Shown in pieces: positions 11,401 to 26,400 of a DNA stretch of 47,201 nucleotides. The stretch's first letter is position 1. Every line of letters begins with the position of its first letter. The notes under the pieces are model-generated. The model was not told the DNA's origin. It worked only from the letters and a program-made list of their open reading frames with translations, and ran no database searches. The position numbers and the translations under genes are program-made. This DNA comes from Gnetum montanum (lineage: Eukaryota > Streptophyta > Gnetopsida > Gnetales > Gnetaceae): assembly GCA_015680685.1 (NCBI GenBank), contig MNCI01025132.1, positions 545,617 through 592,817 on the forward strand, given 5' to 3'.

Positions 11401-14400
11401 TGTTTACAGTTGATAACAGAAATTAATACATAATTAGTAGTTAACATTGTTGCTCATTCACAATCCAAAATATTTATGTTGAAAATGAATGGTTGGATTT
11501 TCCATTTATGGTGGTGATGAGAAACTATAGCTTCTAACGAATTTTCAAACTATTTTGCTTGCTTCATTTTCCTGATCGATAAATTATGGGGAATAAAAAT
11601 GTTTTGGAGAACGCACTGTATTAAATTGGGTCCATTTTGACTGATATTACCAAGTGGGCATCACCTGCGTAAGGTTAAAGACCTTGCTTGCCATTTTCTG
11701 CTGGAATTGGCTTTGAATGTTCTTTAATTTGGCCTCATTAGCTTTGTATTTTGGTTGTGTTGATTATGATGTAGGAATTATAATGGCCTTTTCTTTCTGT
11801 CTCTTGTGAGTTTTAGTGCCTTCTGCAAAGAAGCATGGGAGACAATTATAGTTCATTTAAAGAACTCACCGAGGATGAAATTAGGTGCATAACATGCAAA
11901 GTGAAAGAATCAGTACAATCAGACAATCGACAGGCTGCAATGTGGAATTCCCTTGGATTTCTGCTATTGAAGTCTGGCTGTGTACAGGTGTTAGAATTTT
12001 TCTTTCTTGAAACCTTGGTGATATTTCTGTTTTATGTTCTTTCCATTCTTCCAATGTTTTCTTTTTTTCTATTTAGTACATTTTGTTGTGTTTGCTTAAA
12101 TTTGTTCCTTTTCATTTAATTTCAGAGTGCTATTTCAATACTCTTGTCAATTTTAGAAGTTGTTCCAGACAATTTGGATACTCTTTCAAATCTAGGTGTT
12201 GCTTATCTTCACAGGTACATGATCTATTACTGATAGGTATCATTAAAGTAACTTCAATTTAATCTGTAGTCAGTAACATAATTACTATTATTTATTACAA
12301 ACAAGAGATATATGCAGGTGTGCATTGATTAGGATAACGTGTTTGTGAAGGTTTTAAATTGTAAACCTAACCACACTGTTGTATAATGCCCATAGGTTAA
12401 ACGGAATACAAAGGGTAAGGTCATTTTTGAAATTGTAAGTTCCTAAAGTTAAATAGAATTCACAAGCTTAAAATACCATTGCACTGGCTATTAAGCAAAC
12501 TGATTTGTGTAAAGGCTGTATAGGTTTGTATTTGGACTTACTGTATGACGTTAGCTTGTAGCAAAGAGAGGTTTGACTGCTGAAATAAGAAATGCACAAA
12601 TTTGGGCTTGTTAAGGAAGGATTGCTCTGTACATGGTTAAAATGTTCAATTGATTGCTGTAAGAGGATATTAAAGCAGCGAAGTTTTAAACAAGGATTGT
12701 GTTTATGAATAGTTCTTCAACCGTCAGTATTTCAACTCACAACTAAAGTTAATTGAATAGCTGACAATCACCTAGCCGCTGGAAGGACCAAAGATTGAAA
12801 AGTCAAGAAAAAGAACATGTTGGTGGAAAAATTAAGCATGTATATAAAAACTTTTGTTGATTGGAACCGGCAAATCAAAAAAGATAAAAGTGAAAAGGAC
12901 AAAGAATAAAGAAAACATACTAAACATATATAAACATAATAACAAGTGCAAAGGCAGATAAGCATGGTATGACATACATAAATTACTTTATCTCTGCAGC
13001 GCCATTTAATCATCAAATTGAAATTTTGGCCAACCCGAGTTGAGTCAGGATTATTTCATTATTTTCTGAACATCATAAGTAAAAAGATATATATATTACA
13101 TGTGTTTTTCCTGGCTCATCTGATTTTTTTTTTCACAACTTGCTAACTTACAGTGATTGGCTTTGATTTATGACCTGATTTATTTACTGTGTTTTATAAC
13201 ATGCTGAACACATCTCCCTCAACCTGTTACTGAGATAAAATGCCATTGTATTTTGCAATTCCATTCAAGCTAGGGTAATAGCCTATAATGTTTTATGCAT
13301 TCCTTTAAAATTCCAATGAAATATTGCATTTTTTAAAAATCAATTTCAGCTTTCCTTTCAATGTTAATTTTAAAAATTGCATTCCCAAAAATGAAATATC
13401 TTCTGCAAGAGGTGAAAGGACTTAAAACTTGCACAGTTACAGTGAGTTGTTTCTCGTGTGCTATGGTTTCTTTAGATAAAGGAATGGATATGATACGTGG
13501 GATGAATTTGGTTAGTGATATGTGCCTCATAAATCTATCTCGAAACAAAAGGTGGGACCATGAGCCCGCTTTCTCCTTTGATTGCTAATTTGTACAAGGT
13601 GGTTTTTCAGGGGAAATTCAAGATTATGCATTAATAAAAACAGGAAAAAAATAGTCCATCAAATATAAAATCTGGCTGCCCCATGACAAAATGCTGTGCT
13701 TACTTGTCAATACTATTTTATAAAAGCAAGTTGAAGTTGCTACACAAACAGGCCGAGATATGTCACATTTAACATTCAACATAAATACAGATTGCATTGC
13801 CTAGGGAAGTAGACAATCACAAAGAATAAATTTTCTGATATGCTTAAGCACTTTTTCAACATAAGTACAGACTGCATTGCCTAGGCAAGTGGACATTCAA
13901 CATAAGACCATGACATGTGAATTGCTGTAAGAAGAAGAGGTGCATTGGAATGCGCGAATACATATATGTATTGGAAGATGTCACAATAGATTGAAGCAGC
14001 CATAGCTATGAAAGAGAAGAAAGAGAAATGAAACGGAAGCCAAGTTGAGGAGAGATTCTGTGCATAACAATGTAAGACATTGTACCATAGACATACGGGA
14101 AGCAAGTCACTTCAGTTCATAGACATCCATAGATTGAAATACAAGCTTCTACATAACAATTGTATATTTTAATTCTTGTAAAAGAAAATTGTTACTTTGA
14201 TTTTCACATTTGCTTTTCATGTTCAAGATCTTGGTATAAAGGAATGTATAGTTCAACAAGTTCTATTCTTCTAATACACAGATGATCTTTGTTATGCTGG
14301 ATTTCCAATGTCTCCATTGAGCTCTTTCAGTTTTATTATTATTATTGTTGCAACCAGATGAAGTCTTTTAAAATTAGGTAGTAATTTTGTTGAACTACAT

Positions 14401-17400
14401 TATCTATGAACAGGGCATTTTTTCATTTGACTTTAACTCTCCTTATGACAAGTGATAATCTCAACTTCACATGTCAGATGGACATAAATAACACTGTTTG
14501 AGCATTCTTCATTTGTGCTTCTTGGGGCAAATGGTAGATTTTTCCTTTTCTCTCTATTTGAGTAAGGTTTATCTATAGACATAAGTCTTAGGACTTCATC
14601 TTTGCTTTATGGACATGACCATTGGATCTTCCAAGGACCTGATCTCTTACGGACTTGATCCTCCAATTGTCTAAGGACCTTGTTCACATACACCTTTCTT
14701 ATGGGTAGATGTTGTTTATCTGTTTTATATAATGGATGGTCATTCCCATGTTTCTATTCTCTCATGGACGCAGGTATATTGGTCTCTTTGTCCTTCCACG
14801 AATATGACTTTGATCTTCATTCTTGTATTCTTATTTCTTCTATTGGACTATATAAACACAACTTGTTACGCATGTCATTTTATATTTTCTTTTGACCCAT
14901 TTCCTTTCAAAAACTTATTAATTTATTGAAATGGTGTATTCGTTTGATGTATGTATGGACACGTTTTCTCATAACCAAATGATCAAGTTATGCATTACTC
15001 TGTTAGTCACATACTATCTTTTTAAGATTCTTATTATCAACAGATAGCGCAGTCTAACGAAATGTGATGATCTATGATGGAAGGCATTGCTTGGCTTGTA
15101 TCAAGAAGATTTTCTGTAGCTTACATGATGACTTGTCAACCAATAATTTTCAAGATAGAACTTTCAGCATATTTCATGCCTGAATATTTTGGGGATAGAT
15201 ACTGTTTCGGCAGGTGTTTAGAATGTGTGTGTATAATCATAGATTTTGCTATGCTTAGCATTTAAATATTTTCCATGACTTAGGGTTGACGTGGCTCCAC
15301 TTCTTGCTAATATTAGCATTTCAATGGTCAGTTTTTTGTTTTTTTCAAATTTTTATTGCTTCCATAGTTGTATAACTTATTTTCAAATGTTTGATGTTTA
15401 CAAAGTTTCATAATCAACTAATGAGCTTATGATGCATACCTTTTCAGTGGTCAAGTAGATGCTGCTGCATGTTGCTTTCAATCTGTGTTACTTAAAGATA
15501 AGAATCATCCAGCCTCTTTGATAAATTATGGTGTAATTCTCTTGTGTAAATATGGTTCTTATACTGCAGGTAGAGATTTCACCACATTTTCATGTTTATT
15601 TGGTAATTGTTTTGTTATTGTTGCACTTGAAGACTCCCTATACTAAATGACACAAATATGTTTAGTTATACTGATTGAATTGAGAAACTCTTGAGAATAA
15701 TATTGGTGTTTAAATGTGGTGTTGGTTTAGAGGTTTTATTTTTATTTTATTTTTTGCCTTTTGGAGAAAGGATCAGGGTTGTATTAACAGAGAAGACCAT
15801 ACATCACAAAGTGAACGAAGACCTCACAGAAGCATTTAAATGAGTGACTGAGTGAGTTGTTGGTTTAGACGTTAGCCTTGTGATAAGTTTGATATTTAAA
15901 TGATGCTGTATTGGGGGCTGTAAAGTTGGTGGATTTGAGTGTTTGTGTAATGGCTAATTCTCAATGGCATTTTTATGTAGATTTCTAATAATTTGAATCA
16001 TTGGCCTTCATTAACGGTGTTTACAAAATGACGTGAGTTGTTTCATCAATTTTGGCATTTTAACAAAGTCTAAGTTAGGATAACTTTCTTTGTTGAGTTG
16101 GTAGTCATAAATAAGGGACCTGTGTAAGCACATTTCCAAAATTTCACATATTAGTTAGAAATGGCTTCTTCAATCAAGATATGAAGTGGTTTTTCTAGAA
16201 AGGCTGGGATGTATTAACAGAAAGGAAAGTTATAGAAAGAATTTTAAGAAGCTTGGAGTCACCCCGAAATAAATTCAGTACATGGGAAAATGTCTCTAAA
16301 CAACAGTGACAACAAAAAAATAAAGGGAATAGTTGTCAATTTGCTTTAACGGCCTGGCTGAGGCCACCTTTTTGACCAGGACATAACCAACCTTAAAATG
16401 GCCCATCAAGCCCCAGAAACCAAAACATTTGTGACAAATTCTTTGGACAAACTAACTAAAAGCAGAGGACCCCATCAAGCAAAAGTGAGTGGTTTGGGGT
16501 TTGGGGGGTGGGCGGGGGTGCAGGTGAGGTTTGGTGTCCACGCAGGTGGACCCATTGTTTCTGCTCTTTTCCTCTTTTTAAAACCTTTTCCTCTGTGTCC
16601 TTTTTCTATATTTTTTGTTATGCGAAAAGGGTCATTTGTTCCCTGCTTTTGAACTATGTGTTACATGGAGCCTGCTGGCGGGGGAGGCTCAGCTTTGGGA
16701 GATTAAACTGGCAACTAATCTGCTTATTTTCTTTGCTCTGCATGGTTGGGGTGCAGGGTTCCTGGAGTCGAATGGATGGGGTGGGGGTGTTTACCCTAGA
16801 GTAGCTGTCCCCCGCTGTTTGCCCCTTTTTGGCATCATGCTTTTTCTGCCGCAGGCCTTGACTGCATATAGTTTTTCCAATTAATTTAACATGCCCGAAA
16901 TTTCTTCAAAAAAAAAAAAAAAGTAAGTGGCTGGCAAGTACAATTGGCCCTCATTTGAGAGTGCACTGATTCACAATAACCCTATCTGATTCAAATTTAA
17001 CAGATCCATATGCCTCATTGAGCCTTTGAAGCTCCACTTGCCTATGAAGAATCTCTTCTAGATTCAAATGCAATGTCTTATTTGGGTGAAGAAGATTTGA
17101 TTGCTACATCATCATGATATTGATCCCCTTGTTGAAGGATCTATAATTAACCCTAAGTTCAATGTAAGGACACTTGTCACTGGTAAACCACTACTCCATA
17201 GAGCTACGAAAGGGAGCCTAGTGCTGCTTCTCCATTTTGAGTCTTTCTTGTTCTTCCTACTCCCAATGGCAAATTTCCCACCTAAACAATCTTTGGGCCT
17301 CTACCCTTCTTGTTGTCTTAGCTCTGAGCTTGGCTTGCTCTTTATGCCATCTCCTTTCCTCCGCTAGATACCTACACTTCTTCAATGCCTCTTCCTACCA

Positions 17401-20400
17401 CGCATGGTGAATTTGGCATCTCAAATGTTTCAATGGATTTTTGCCTTCTCCTTTAGTTGTTTTTCTACCTCTTCAATGACGCGACTGATTTAACGAGCAA
17501 TAAAAGTCTACGCCACTTGCTTGGCTTTCTTTCTTTTCTTCTAGACAAAAACATAAGCTTCTTGGCAAATATGAGACTCCACGTCTTTCAAGCGCTCAGC
17601 AAGCCTCACTTGAACCTCCATTACAATCTCTTAATCACATGGATTGGCTTGCCTCTTCATTCCAGAACTAGTCCCACCAATCAGCCCTAATTGATCAGTA
17701 GTAGTGGCTGGCACATCCACCGCATTTGTGGAACCCACTTATTATCATTAGCAAGCTGCAGGTCCCCCGCATCAATGTTGACACCGTCTTCATTGCCTAG
17801 AGTGGTGTGAGTAGACCCTAGCATTTGCAAAAAACATGTCCTTCATGAATAAATATTCTTGAACTGTTTAGTAGGTGGCACCAAAGGGGTAGAGTTCGCT
17901 GAGTCTTGTAGTTTGCTTTAATAGACCTCCATGAAGTAAGGATCAAACTTGAATGCCTATTCAGCTTCTTTTATTCATGGCATGTTCTGAAAAAATGTGG
18001 CAAGTTCACCTACTGTTCAAGCTGCAAACATTTCAAGAATGCAAAATGGATGCCAAGGGGTTTGAAAGTATTTCCATACTTTCACCTACCATTGTGGCCT
18101 GATTGAGGAGCATAACACCTACCTACTTGCCAATGTTGGTGTCCTCCATAGGAAGAAAAACATGATATCTTACACCTTGCAGACCCATGACAGAATAACC
18201 TGTCCATTGACACAGATGGTAAGGGCATTCACGATGCCTACCATACTTACTGGGATGGCAAGCCCCTAAACCTAGTCTGGTCTCCCTTCCACTGACATAA
18301 AAAGGAGGCCACTGAGAAATCACATTCCTCTTTCAACAGCTTCAAAACACCATCCCACCAAATGTCCACTACCATTGCCATAGCTTAGTGTCTCCCTACT
18401 ACTCCTGCATGATTGGCTTGAACATTGGCATAATTGCTATGGTTGCTTGGACTTCCCGCCACATTGAAATCACTTTTATAAAAATAAGGCAAGAGGACGG
18501 TGCCTGGAGCAGGAGACTATATTGACTATATTGCTTTTGGCTTTCCAAAGTGTCCAAATGATAATTGGTGAAAGAATGTTCTCCATCAAAACACAGTTGT
18601 TGCATAGGCCTGTACAAGTCTATACTTGGCGGGTGAAGGAACATTCATTAAAAAAAGGCATTCTATAGTCTTAGGGGCACTTGTTACACCCATAATATAC
18701 CTAGGGTCAATTGTTATATCACGTTGAGTAAGGAACTGCTTAGTTGGAATTGCATTTTTATAAATGAGCTGGAGAAACACTTTAATATTCTCAAGCAACC
18801 TGTCCTTCCATATAGACTCCCAGCCATGCACAACCCCATACTTCTCCAATAGGAGTGCCTTAGAAGAAGAAGACCAAGGAGAGCCCAATTGGCTGAATAC
18901 AATGAGTTGTTTGCAAAGCACCTTCCCTAAGGGAGAGTTGAAATGGGAAGCAATCCAAAGTTGATATTTTCTCTGGACCACAACATTCTAGGGTGCATCT
19001 TTCTATTTATGGGTATGGTATAGTAGCTTTGTCCTGGCCAACATGGGACTCTTAGCCCTCCGTTCTACCTAGGTTTAGCAACATCCTTCCATCAAACTAA
19101 ATGGGTCTTAGGTTCATTTTTTCTCTAAACTAGATAAAAGTTTTAAGGATGGAGTCCATTTTCTAGACAATGGCGGTAGAAATTGAGAGGACAGAAGTGA
19201 CATACCTTGTCATGGCAGAGATGATGAAACTAGCTAGTACTATTCTTCTCTTACTGCTGAGAAATTTATTCACTAAATCTGTTGTATAAGCCAATCTCAA
19301 GTAGCCTGCATGTTCCAGGCATGAATGGGAATGCCTAGATAGGGCTCCTACAACACACTTGGCCCACTCCCAATCAAACAAGAGGTCCTCCATTTGAGTT
19401 TAAGGGAATGAGATCAACTTGTTTAGGGGTGAGAACCACCCTCAAACAAGTAATTTCTTTATGTACATGCCCCATCTCACCATTAAATTGAAAGCATCCA
19501 GCAGATTATTCTTCAACAAGCCATAGAAATATTTAAAGAATTCAATAAGCCATCTACTAGGACCTAGTGCTCTCCTTAGCTTCATAGAAGAGATAGCACT
19601 CCAAAATGCCTCATGAGTAATAGGGGCAATTAGCCTCTCATTATCCTGTTGGTCTATGACATTCCGGGCAATCATAGAGATCTTACGATCATTCCTCTTA
19701 CTCTAGATGACTTTCCAAAAGCATTCCATTTTCCCTACAATTTCATCTTCATTTGCTGTGATTCTTTCTCTAACATGGATCATATGGATTCTTCAGGACC
19801 TCTTCAAAGTTTTAGCAGCTACCTGAAAAAAATTGTATTTTTATCTCCCTTCTTCAACCATCTCACTTGTGATCTTTGCTTCAAATAAATCTCTTCATCT
19901 GCATACGACTCTTGTAGCTCCTTCAAGATAACGGTTTCTTCCTCCTGGTGGCCTTCCCCTAGTTCTTTCTTATGTTGGACATCCCTTGATTGCCATAAAG
20001 AGCATTGCTTGAGGAATTTAAAGGGGAATTTCTCATTGTACTTTGAATCTTACTTTATTAATATATTCTCTTTTTACTTGTTAAAAAACTTAATTAAATG
20101 TATTACATTCTGTAAATCTAATCTAAAAAATAAATAATTGTATTTTAAATGTGATAGTATGGGAGATAACATGGGTTTGGATTGGTATAGCATGGGTCAA
20201 TCACAATGTTTCCTATGTCCTTCAATCCCAAAATTCTATTCTAGGTTTCTAGTACGCCTTGCTTGCATCCCAATAACCATTAACCCAAGATAAAAAGTAC
20301 ATAAAATATTAAATTTAATTATTACATAGATAACTTGTTTCTTATGAAACATTCTAAATAATATATTTCTTGGAACTTTTTGGTTTTTGTTTCATTGCTG

Positions 20401-23400
20401 GTAACTATGGCTGCACCCCAACTCTTCCCTGCTTTTGGAACCGTAACATTTACATCGGTTGCATTCTTCTTGATCTTTGTGGGATAAGCATATTCATCTT
20501 CAATGGTCTGCCGCACTTCAAACTCAAAAGATTGTAAGTTAACTTCTGTCCTCTCTTTTCAGAAGACAAAGTTAATCTCATTGAAAAGAAGTGGCCTAGT
20601 AAACAATGGTCCCTCCATTTCTACCCTAGGTTTTCACCCCCAAAATTGGAGTACCAAGTTTTGATGCAACTTGTGAATTGAGAAAGCTATAGGTGGATGA
20701 ATGAGTTTAAATTAAAAAAATGCTACAGAAACATAAATTCAAAGCCAACCTTAAACTTAAATGAAGCTAAATACACAAACAAAAACTTACCACTGAACTC
20801 CCTGATTACATGGTTCCTCACCTTAGGTATGTCCACACTTGCATGGTGAAATCTGTGTGCAGCTCCAGATGTGTTACATGGAGGATGTGTTTCAGGGAAA
20901 CATCAACCCTTCTAAGGCTATTATGAGAATGGTGGATGTACCTTAGCATTAGAGCCACCACTCTGTAGAGTGTAATAGTGACCAGTCTCAAAGCCATGGT
21001 TACGACAGTGGATATCCCTCAAGACCAAGGCTGTAACTAACCCTGTGACTTGAAAAAGTAGCTTACCATGATAGCGACCAATTCTGCAGGATCTTGTAGA
21101 GTTGACAAGACTACAATGTGGCTATCCCTCAAAAGTAGCCACCACCGCTTAGGGAAATTACAACAAATAATAATGTGGGAAGAAATAAATGAATCTTACA
21201 ACATTTAGAAATCCCACCGGTGATGGTTAATCTTACCTTGGACCTAAACCTCACTCCAACTTGAAATTCAAGCTGTCAATCAATAGACTACTTGAACAAT
21301 GTAGAGAACTACAGAGGACTTAAACTACTATGCAGTATAAATCCCTGTCGAGATCAATTCTTGGTAATTCACAAACTTTATTACAATATATGTTACACAA
21401 TTCTTTTTCTGTACTTAATGGATTAATGTGGTTTTTTCGTTGCTTCAATGGATTATCATTGTCCTTCTGTCAGATACCAGTGTTGTATACTCTATACAGT
21501 CTTACATGGCTCTATCTCAGATTTCATTTGCAATTCTTGTCACTCTTCCTCACAACTACATAGGTTGGATGGAATTTCCATTTACTTTTCACCTGAGAAT
21601 CTTCATCATTCTTTCAACTACACAGGTTGAGATGACAGTATATTTTCAACTTATCTGATTGAGAGGACTTAGTTTCAACAATTCCTTCTGTTGGATCATA
21701 GATTAGGATTATATGAACCATTAAATACTTGCGGTACTCAGCTATTGGCCTTCCCAGTTAGGGGACTCTTTCCGTTCACATTGGCTTACAGATGAATCTC
21801 CATTCATCGATAGTCTTCACGGACTGTTCTTCTCATCATACGGACATTGCTATACCCCTTGGTCTTGTTGACTCAACTCTACTGCAGTCTTATTTCTCTT
21901 TCAGTATTAGCTGATTTACTTGAATTGTTTAACTTAATGCTTTCCATATTGTTTCAGCATCCGGTAGTTAATTCAGGATGTTCTATTAACCATGTGAACT
22001 TATGCGTTTGTTCAGATAAGAATGTCTGTTGATGATCTAACTTCATTATTTCTCCTTTATTTTATCTTTTGCACCTTATGAAAATCTTTTTAAGATCTCT
22101 TTATGGATAGTATTGTCTCACACTTTCTTCAATTTTAACAGAATTTCATGTGGTGATGATCCTGAAATGTGTGCCTTGAAGCGTGTTTACATTCAGCTAT
22201 GTAAGGGAAAGGGGGACTTCAGTTGGCCAAACACAAGTGAATGGGTCAATGTTACACATCTTCCATTCACTCGCAAAGGCTCATTTGAACTTTGCTAAAC
22301 AAAGAGAATGATATACATTAGCACAAAATACTTCCTTATAATAGCATTATAAACATATGTACATCAGTTTCATGACTCTGATACAAAATTTTGGAAGGTT
22401 CAATAATAGGGGGGTAGGGGCCACTGCGACCAGCAGTAGCCACTACAACTATTAGTAACAAAGATACTTTGAGCTATTAGATACTTAGACATTTCAAGAA
22501 ACAAGCTCTCTGGGAACCTTTTACCTACTTTGAGAAATTGCTTGCAGCTGCAAATGCTCATATTTCCCATAACAGCTTCAATGGACAGCCAGCATATCGA
22601 TAGCCTTCCCATCATGGTCGAGGATCCTGTCTGCATTTTATAATGCATTTTCAGGTTCAAAATCCAAATCATTAGGGAATTGCAGGAACTTGACAGTGCT
22701 GGATTTTAGGAGGAATAGATTGAGTTGTTCAGTCCTATATTCCATCATAGAATCGAGCATGCTTCAAGTGTTAAAGCTTTGGCTATGATCACTTGCAGGG
22801 AATCATCCCTGCATGGATAGACGATCTTTAGCCAGCTGTAGGAGTTGGATTTATCCCACAAATTTTTCTTTTCACAGCTGCGTCATAGATGAGCTTCAAC
22901 TTCAGAATACTCAGTTCAGAGCATTTGATGAGACTTACATTCGCAGTTAAACAAGTGCTTACAAGGGCATTCTCCTGAGCACCCATGGCCAAATTTAGGT
23001 CATCTCTATGCACCAGGATCATTGTGTGAAGCAGCGGGGACCTATCATCTGTTTCTATGCTTATTGTTTTGTTTAAGGTTGTTAGGTTGCTTAACTGGTT
23101 ATTACCGGGTTGTAGGGGTCCCTGCCCCTTTACTATTCAACCTTCCCCAAAACTTCGAGCTTTCTGAAATGCTTCCTCAAGGATTGACATCATAACATGG
23201 TGTCAAGATGGGCTTCAACAAATTGTCCAACTCGTTGGACTTCCTTTACAGGACTAACCTTGGATGCTTCAATCATCTTTATCATACTGGCTTAAGAGAC
23301 CCAGAGCAGACAAAACTAATAGGTCACAGACACCAGATGTGATTGTATCAGGATCATGGGGTAGTTGCTGACTAGTTTCTGCTAGTTCAACTTGTTAATT

Positions 23401-26400
23401 AATTTGGCCTGAGGCAACTCTTACTTGAATTTCTCAAATTGCAGCCCCACTTCTTTTTCAGCTCTTTCTTTCTGAGTGTCTGCTATCCGTCTTGATAGAT
23501 TCTCCTTCAAATCAGAAACTTCTGTCTGCTCAGTCTGTGTTTGCTGCAGTTAGTCAGAGTTCTTTGCAGCCGCTGTTTCTTGCATCCTTATCTGTGTATA
23601 ATAGAACATCGTTTCTATTTATTTGCTTATAAAGCACTGAAATATTTCACTCTGATAGGGCAGATTGGCCCCGGTTCTTGTATTTCAGTAATCAAGTAGG
23701 AACTGGATCCTTATATCTTTATTTTCTTTCCATTCATCATCTTTTTTTATTCATATTTTATCAAAATATTTTGGTATTAACAGCATAGAAGTAAACTGTT
23801 CCAAAATCAACATTTTGTCTTTCTCCAACGAATCAATAAAAAAGGTACTTTGATTGCTTGATACAGGCTTCTCTTTACTTACTGGAATCTGCATATTTAT
23901 TTGAATATCCACACGGTTCTCTCGTATATTTGCTTTATCCACATTCTTCTGTATTACCTCCACCTGTTGTTCAGAGTTTTTTCTTTGAACTTTCTTTGTT
24001 CTTTTTCTCTGCTTTCCCTTTGATGCTCTTGTCTCTGAGTCTTTTAATCTTTCTTTTTTCTGTATCAGTCTTCCTATCTGTTTATCTGCTTATGTCTCAT
24101 ACTGTTCCTCATTTACAATGATAATCTCTATTTGGAGCTCTGGCTTATCTGTTCATTCTGTTGTACCCTTAGGCTTACTCAAACCGTCATCTGACTCTTC
24201 CTGTTCATCGGACTAATGTTCTGGCGTGTTTGAATTGGTTGGATTAAATTCCTTTATCAGGTAAACTATGCACAGAGATGTACTTTACATTGTAGGATAA
24301 CAAACACCGGCATGCAGAAGGGGTCTGCCCATTTGTTGAAGTAAACATTTGTTCATTTGATCTCTGATCCTTGAAACAATTATCTGAAGCTTCAGTTGCC
24401 AGATGATTCTTTTGCTTTCCTTTCTTTTCAAATGACATGTATTCCAGAGGATGTCTTGATTTAAGCTTGTAGCGATAAGAAAAGCAATTAAAAAACAAAA
24501 TCAATACTTAATATTCTGAAAAATGTCAGCTACATGAAAGGTTAAAACTTGCTCAGACAATTAGTCACAGATTGTGTATGAAAATTTCTTAATAGATATG
24601 TTCATTTGGAGTGATGTTAAGGTGCTCATTTCTCAAGTCAAAGACCTGGGTTTGAGCTTGGGTGCAGCCACTCAAAGAGGTTAGGCTTTCGCTCACCTAC
24701 CACCCTTCCTAGGACCCTACTTAGTAGGATACGCACTGTGGGTCTGGGTGATGATCATGTGTTCAATCTGTGCAGGTTAAGATACCTTTCGACTGCAGTC
24801 ATTTTCATAGTTGTGGTTTGATTAAGGCGGAACATGTGAAATCTGTGACAGATAGAGTTGGTGTTTTTGGAGTGTATCCTAGCCCTCTTTGGCCAAAAGT
24901 GAATTCCTGAATCAAGATTGCTTCTATAAATTAAGAATTTACTAAATTGCTTATCCTAAAAGTTTTGATTTTCATTTTATCATAGTCTGGTTTATTTTGA
25001 AAGACTGTTTCTAAACTATTTCCCTTGCGTGCAGGTTCTGGAGCTCGAATAAACAGTGGTGGTTATTCCACTCAAGTTGAAGTTGCCAAAGTAGCACAAA
25101 GTTGTTTTGCAAGTGCTATCAAAGTAGATCCCAGAGCAGGTCATTTGTGGGCGAACCTTGCTTTAGCATGTTCACTCCATGGTGATTACAAAAATACATG
25201 GCGATACTTAGAGCAGGTTAACTCATACACTTTTTCTTAACACTGTACAGTAACGTGAGTGATTGTTGTGTTAGTTTAAATGATCCTGTTTGAAATACCT
25301 ATTAAAATAAATGAGCAAAGAAGCATTAGTACATAAAGTACATGTTTGGACAACAATCAAGAACTGGGAATCTCAGTAAACAACAATCAAAGTACGTTAG
25401 AGTTCAACAACTAAGATGAAAATCACTAATCATTACTCATCAACAAAATAGTTCAGTCAACAGCTGAAGAACAATCGCAAGAGTAACCATGAATTTGAAG
25501 AATAGAATTATGAACATATGGTAGCAAACTTATAAGGGGTGGGGCCATTGATATTACAAGTTCATTGAAATTAAAGGCATTGTGCATGATGGCTAGTGGA
25601 TTCGAATGGGGCGCAGGGGGCGCCCACAAACCCAACCAGCTGGTTTGAAGGAAATGAAGGTGTCGGTGGTGGGGGACAATGGTCGGGGAAGAGGGTTGGG
25701 GAAGGGGGAACAGAAGCCTTCTATCCCATCCCCGGCCGGCTCCCCAACCAAAAAGGGGGTGGAGCTCCCCCCATTGGGTGATTGGGTTTCATTTGTTTGA
25801 GGGGGACCCATGCCCAGCATGCTAGATTTGACACTAGCCAAGCTTGTGGACTCGGGAACCTTTCCTATTGGGCCAGAGGACGTTGGAACCTTTTCGCCTG
25901 GTTCAGGGAAACTTGGCCAACCTTCCAATTAGCTTGCTCACGACAAGCAGACATAGTTGGATATTGATTTGGGGACCCAGCAGACCTTCAAAGAGGTCTA
26001 CCAAAGGCATAATGCGGGTCATCCATGAAAGTTCTTTCATGGAACTATCTGGGTCAACGTACACCCTATAAAAGAGATTATGCACACTGAGGACTGTGAG
26101 GTTATTTGTCTACACAAAACAAAGCTACAGAGTGCAGAGGTGTTTCACCTTCGATGGGAGGGATGGAATTTGCAGCTCATGCCATGTCAAGGGCCTATGA
26201 GGGGTCTAGCGATTTTGGCGGAATCCTAGATGACCTTGATTGATTCGTCTATTTGGAGCATTACTGTGATTTTGCCTTCAGTAGGCATCTAGTTGACTAA
26301 CTTCTATGGGGCCCAAGTTTGGGAACTTCAGCTGCAAGAATTGGAGAGGGTGGCAGCATTGGTTCCTAACAAGCGGCTTGGCTTATTGTTGGGAATTTCA

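Larger units (their letters stand above)
16195..20040 (-). mobile_element. Decayed antisense LINE (L1-type) in intron 7
   Basis: From high to low coordinates: RT start (about 19675-19480), RT C-terminal pieces (about 19390-19160), zf-RVT region (18981-18586), an extra module (about 18370-17990), charged coiled-coil sequence (about 17600-17020), and a 3' end near 16195. Many stops make it inactive. A separate retroposon is inserted at 16493-16918. The 5' end is truncated within or before the RT, and the boundary near 20040 is approximate. Confidence 0.78.

Noticed and set aside
11835-12119. Reading 11835-12119 as a stand-alone gene
   Set aside because: The second half is hydrophobic intron translation. 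The sequence splices at 11987/12126 into the next TPR exon.
25453-25928. Minus-strand Pro/Ser-rich frames at 25453-25928
   Set aside because: Antisense to the GC-rich ORF1 tail of the LINE; no domain likeness.
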